Positions 12,798-13,334 of a stretch of DNA of 13,334 nucleotides are shown here, piece after piece. The notes beneath the pieces are model-generated. The model was given only the letters and a program-made list of their open reading frames with translations, was not told the DNA's origin and did no database searches. The stretch's first letter is position 1. Each line of letters begins with the position of its first letter. This DNA comes from an uncultured Veillonella sp. (GTDB taxonomy: Bacteria > Bacillota > Negativicutes > Veillonellales > Veillonellaceae). Made by a program: the position numbers and the translations under genes. The stretch is from NCBI GenBank assembly GCA_900552715.1, contig USAV01000050.1:1-13334 (forward strand), given 5' to 3'.

Positions 12798-13334
12798 TTA
12801 ATGGGCATGGCTCTCCTCTGTATCTGGGAATAAAATATGCTCTTTTAGTTTAAAGCTAGGATTATTGGTAGACTCAAAAAACTCAATCATATTTCGTAAT
12901 TTTTGGACTTCTTCAGCATGTAAAAAACTTGGGTAAAAGATGATATAGGTAAAGCTATAGGTCCCATCATAGGATTGAAAGGTTAGGATGTGATCATCCT
13001 TATGAGGTGTATAGATGTGTGTGGATAATCCAGGAATATTATTATTCCATATAACGGAATAATTAATATAATCTGATGTTGGCTGGGAATAGTATATATT
13101 CCAGAACGTATCTAAATTAATTTTAAAATTGTAATGCCCGTTTACAACAAGATCGCGCGCATATGGGTTTTTAGGAATATTATTAGTAGAAACAAAGAAT
13201 GTTATGTTCCCCTTTTTGTAGTATCTAATATCTTGGTACTCGGTGCCTTTTTCCTCACCTATGTATATAGCGTCTTTTGGTACGCGGTATTGTACACCGT
13301 TTAAGTTTTCTATGCGTGAATATTGATTTAATTC
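12798..13334 (-). CDS. Divergent member 5 of the PGADASIP secreted family, C-terminal part (5' end outside window)
   Basis: Reading the minus strand from base 13334 gives 178 uninterrupted codons to a TAA at 12798-12800, with no start in reach, so the gene begins outside the window. The product clearly aligns with the C-terminal half of the other large secreted proteins: LNQYSRIENLNGVQYRVPK (residues 2-20) against LDNYSRVEHWGNFSYRVPK at 9886, YSVIWNNNIPG (92-102) against YATVWNNGIPG at 7765, and EEVQKLRNMIEFFE (141-154) against HKQLRDMVEYVDF. It is much more diverged than the others and has a short acidic and His-containing end (PDTEESHAH). Orientation is opposite to all other members. Confidence 0.82.
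   Translation of the reverse strand, partial: ELNQYSRIENLNGVQYRVPKDAIYIGEEKGTEYQDIRYYKKGNITFFVSTNNIPKNPYARDLVVNGHYNFKINLDTFWNIYYSQPTSDYINYSVIWNNNIPGLSTHIYTPHKDDHILTFQSYDGTYSFTYIIFYPSFLHAEEVQKLRNMIEFFESTNNPSFKLKEHILFPDTEESHAH

Overview
The window looks like a chromosomal accessory region of a Veillonella-like diderm Firmicute (Negativicutes). The reasons are the low-GC, Firmicute-style ribosome binding sites combined with Gram-negative surface features: a YadA-type trimeric autotransporter anchor and many Sec-secreted proteins with Ala-X-Ala cleavage sites. The genus is an inference; no rRNA or other marker gene is present.

Layout from left to right: (1) 1-687, the 3' end of a trimeric autotransporter adhesin. 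(2) 769-1989, the first member of a paralogous family of secreted proteins of about 400 aa. (3) 2059-2382, a compact type I toxin-antitoxin-like module. (4) 2517-3932 on the minus strand, a sodium:solute symporter. (5) 4211-5838, an operon of two related small secreted proteins plus a small membrane protein. (6) 5981-6305, a second toxin-antitoxin module. (7) 6476-9468, an operon of two more large secreted paralogues and a second copy of the membrane protein. (8) 9489-9724, a third module that has lost its promoter and ribosome binding site. (9) 9886-11775, a fourth large secreted paralogue and a BamE/OmlA-like secreted protein. (10) 11877-12081, a fourth module in which the toxin is deleted but the antisense unit is intact. 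(11) 12105-12641, a flavin reductase-like protein. (12) 12798-13334 on the minus strand, the C-terminal part of a fifth, divergent large secreted paralogue that runs off the window.

Two repeated non-coding designs explain most of the intergenic DNA. The first is the toxin-antitoxin module. It has a forward promoter (TTGTAT/C, 17 bp, TATAAT), a leader in which the Shine-Dalgarno sequence pairs with an upstream anti-SD, a 33-codon hydrophobic peptide, a bidirectional terminator, and a convergent minus-strand promoter (TTGACG, 17 bp, TATAAT) that would make an antisense RNA of about 105-115 nt. Four copies show stages of decay, from complete to antisense-only. The second is a 53-57 bp palindrome (copies at 693, 4113, 6386 and 9797) that precedes each secreted-protein transcription unit. 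It carries compensatory base changes and a promoter-like TAGGCA, 17 bp, TATACT.

The large secreted paralogues share an almost constant N-terminus (signal peptide plus the motif QPPxPGADASIPxNAYxNY) followed by divergent bodies. A duplicated block (6065-6621 and 9484-10031) runs from the toxin start codon through the antisense unit, spacer, palindrome and signal peptide to the end of that motif. This suggests a tandemly expanding cassette in which a conserved expression and export leader is attached to varying secreted bodies, with addiction-like modules between the cassettes.
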